Source of the DNA: Pseudomonas sp. PSKL.D1
GTDB taxonomy: Bacteria; Pseudomonadota; Gammaproteobacteria; Pseudomonadales; Pseudomonadaceae
Direction: 5' to 3'
NCBI RefSeq assembly: GCF_028898945.1
Contig: NZ_CP118607.1
Coordinates: 4,574,001-4,638,000 of the forward strand
Length of the DNA stretch: 64,000 bases
Position 1 is the stretch's first letter, and every line of letters starts with the position of its first letter. The notes beneath the pieces are model-generated. The model was given only the letters and a program-made list of their open reading frames with translations. It searched no databases and was not told the origin of the DNA. The translations under genes and the position numbers were made by a program. Positions 63,323-64,000 of the stretch are shown here, in pieces.

Positions 63323-64000
63323 ATGTCTACGCCCAGCAAACCCCTCGCCGGCCTGAAAGTCATCGAACTCGGCACCCTGATCGCCGGCCCGTTCGCCTCG
63401 CGCATCTGCGCCGAGTTCGGCGCCGAAGTGATCAAGGTCGAGTCGCCCGACGGCGGCGACCCGCTGCGCAAGTGGCGCAAGCTGTATGAGGGCACTTCGT
63501 TGTGGTGGTTTGTGCAGGCGCGCAACAAGCAATCGCTGACGTTGAACCTCAAGCACCCGGAAGGCCGCGAAATCCTCAAGCGGCTGCTGGCCGAGGCTGA
63601 CATCCTGATCGAAAACTTCCGCCCCGGCGTGCTGGAAAAACTCGGTTTGGGCTGGGATGTGCTGCATGCACTGAACCCGCGCCTGGTGATGGTGCGCCTG
63701 TCCGGCTTCGGCCAGACCGGCCCCATGAAGGACCAGCCCGGCTTCGGTGCCGTGGGCGAGTCCATGGGCGGCCTGCGCTACATCACCGGTTTCGACGACC
63801 GCCCACCGGTACGCACCGGTATTTCCATTGGCGACTCCATCGCCGCCCTGTGGGGCGTGATCGGCGCGCTGATGGCGCTGCGCCACCGCGAGGTCAATGG
63901 CGGCCAGGGCCAAGTGGTGGACGTGGCGCTGTACGAAGCCATTTTCGCCATGATGGAAAGCATGGTCCCGGAGTTCGACGTGTTCGGCTTCATCCGTGAA
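63323..64000 (+). CDS. CaiB/BaiF-family CoA transferase, N-terminal part
   Basis: The first 226 codons of a class III CoA transferase, cut by the right window edge. The family features are LAGLKVIELGTLIAGPFASR, ADILIENFRPGVLEKLGLGW, GFGQTGPMKDQPGFGAVGES and the conserved GGQGQVVDVALYEAIFAMME. These enzymes move CoA between acids through a covalent aspartyl intermediate. The ATG at 63323 has GGATGCCCC upstream (a modest ribosome-binding site). It is divergent from yaeQ; substrates cannot be inferred from the fragment. Confidence 0.9.
   Translation, partial: MSTPSKPLAGLKVIELGTLIAGPFASRICAEFGAEVIKVESPDGGDPLRKWRKLYEGTSLWWFVQARNKQSLTLNLKHPEGREILKRLLAEADILIENFRPGVLEKLGLGWDVLHALNPRLVMVRLSGFGQTGPMKDQPGFGAVGESMGGLRYITGFDDRPPVRTGISIGDSIAALWGVIGALMALRHREVNGGQGQVVDVALYEAIFAMMESMVPEFDVFGFIRE

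Overview
The window is a chromosomal segment of a Pseudomonas, almost certainly of the P. putida group. The evidence is the gene content and order (dapD, csdA-csdE-tcdA, dapE, plsB, tsaB-adk-ppc, an lptF-type lipoprotein pair, lysS-prfB, the wsp operon, ydcSTUV-patD, recJ, yaeQ), a GC-rich core, and the repeated REP element of that group (core GTAGGAGCGG). No rRNA, tRNA, CRISPR array, transposase or integrase was seen.

Layout. 1-7.4 kb: an accessory block of visibly lower GC (bases 3121-3180 are 30/60 GC; 8041-8100 in the core are 43/60). It holds a dipeptide/oligopeptide ABC transporter (binding protein, two permeases, two ATPases, the last cut by the window edge), two unrecognised ORFs, a true ACC deaminase gene acdS, and its divergent Lrp-type regulator acdR. 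7.5-17 kb: an ArsC/Spx-family protein, dapD, the Csd sulfur-transfer genes with tcdA, an NdvB-type glucan synthase, dapE, rlmA and a cold-shock protein. 17-30.4 kb: plsB, small lipoprotein and periplasmic genes, an RND efflux pair with a divergent TetR repressor, rsmJ, a Pseudomonas-type protein built on an internal duplication, an extensin-like protein, a PEP-mutase-family enzyme and a DUF72 protein. 30.4-43.7 kb: tsaB, adk, ppc, a DUF4398/OmpA lipoprotein pair, a hydrolase, a QEGLA-motif protein, a TetR regulator, lysS, and prfB with its programmed +1 frameshift. 43.8-52.2 kb: the complete wspABCDEF-wspR surface-sensing/c-di-GMP system. 52.3-64 kb: a DUF533 protein, the ydcSTUV-patD polyamine uptake and oxidation operon, a hicAB toxin-antitoxin module inside a rearranged locus, an Old-Yellow-Enzyme-type reductase, recJ, yaeQ and the start of a CoA-transferase gene.

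Most notable structure: at 58421-59746 the convergent ends of patD and of the flavin oxidoreductase gene are present twice in direct order. The first copy of the junction contains hicAB and the second contains a long REP hairpin; they meet at a 6-bp microhomology. The copies differ by 3-9%, with all patD differences synonymous, so the arrangement looks like an illegitimate joining of two strain alleles rather than a fresh duplication. Also notable are two 85-bp composite REP elements of identical length in opposite orientation, and a four-cysteine motif at the N terminus of WspD.
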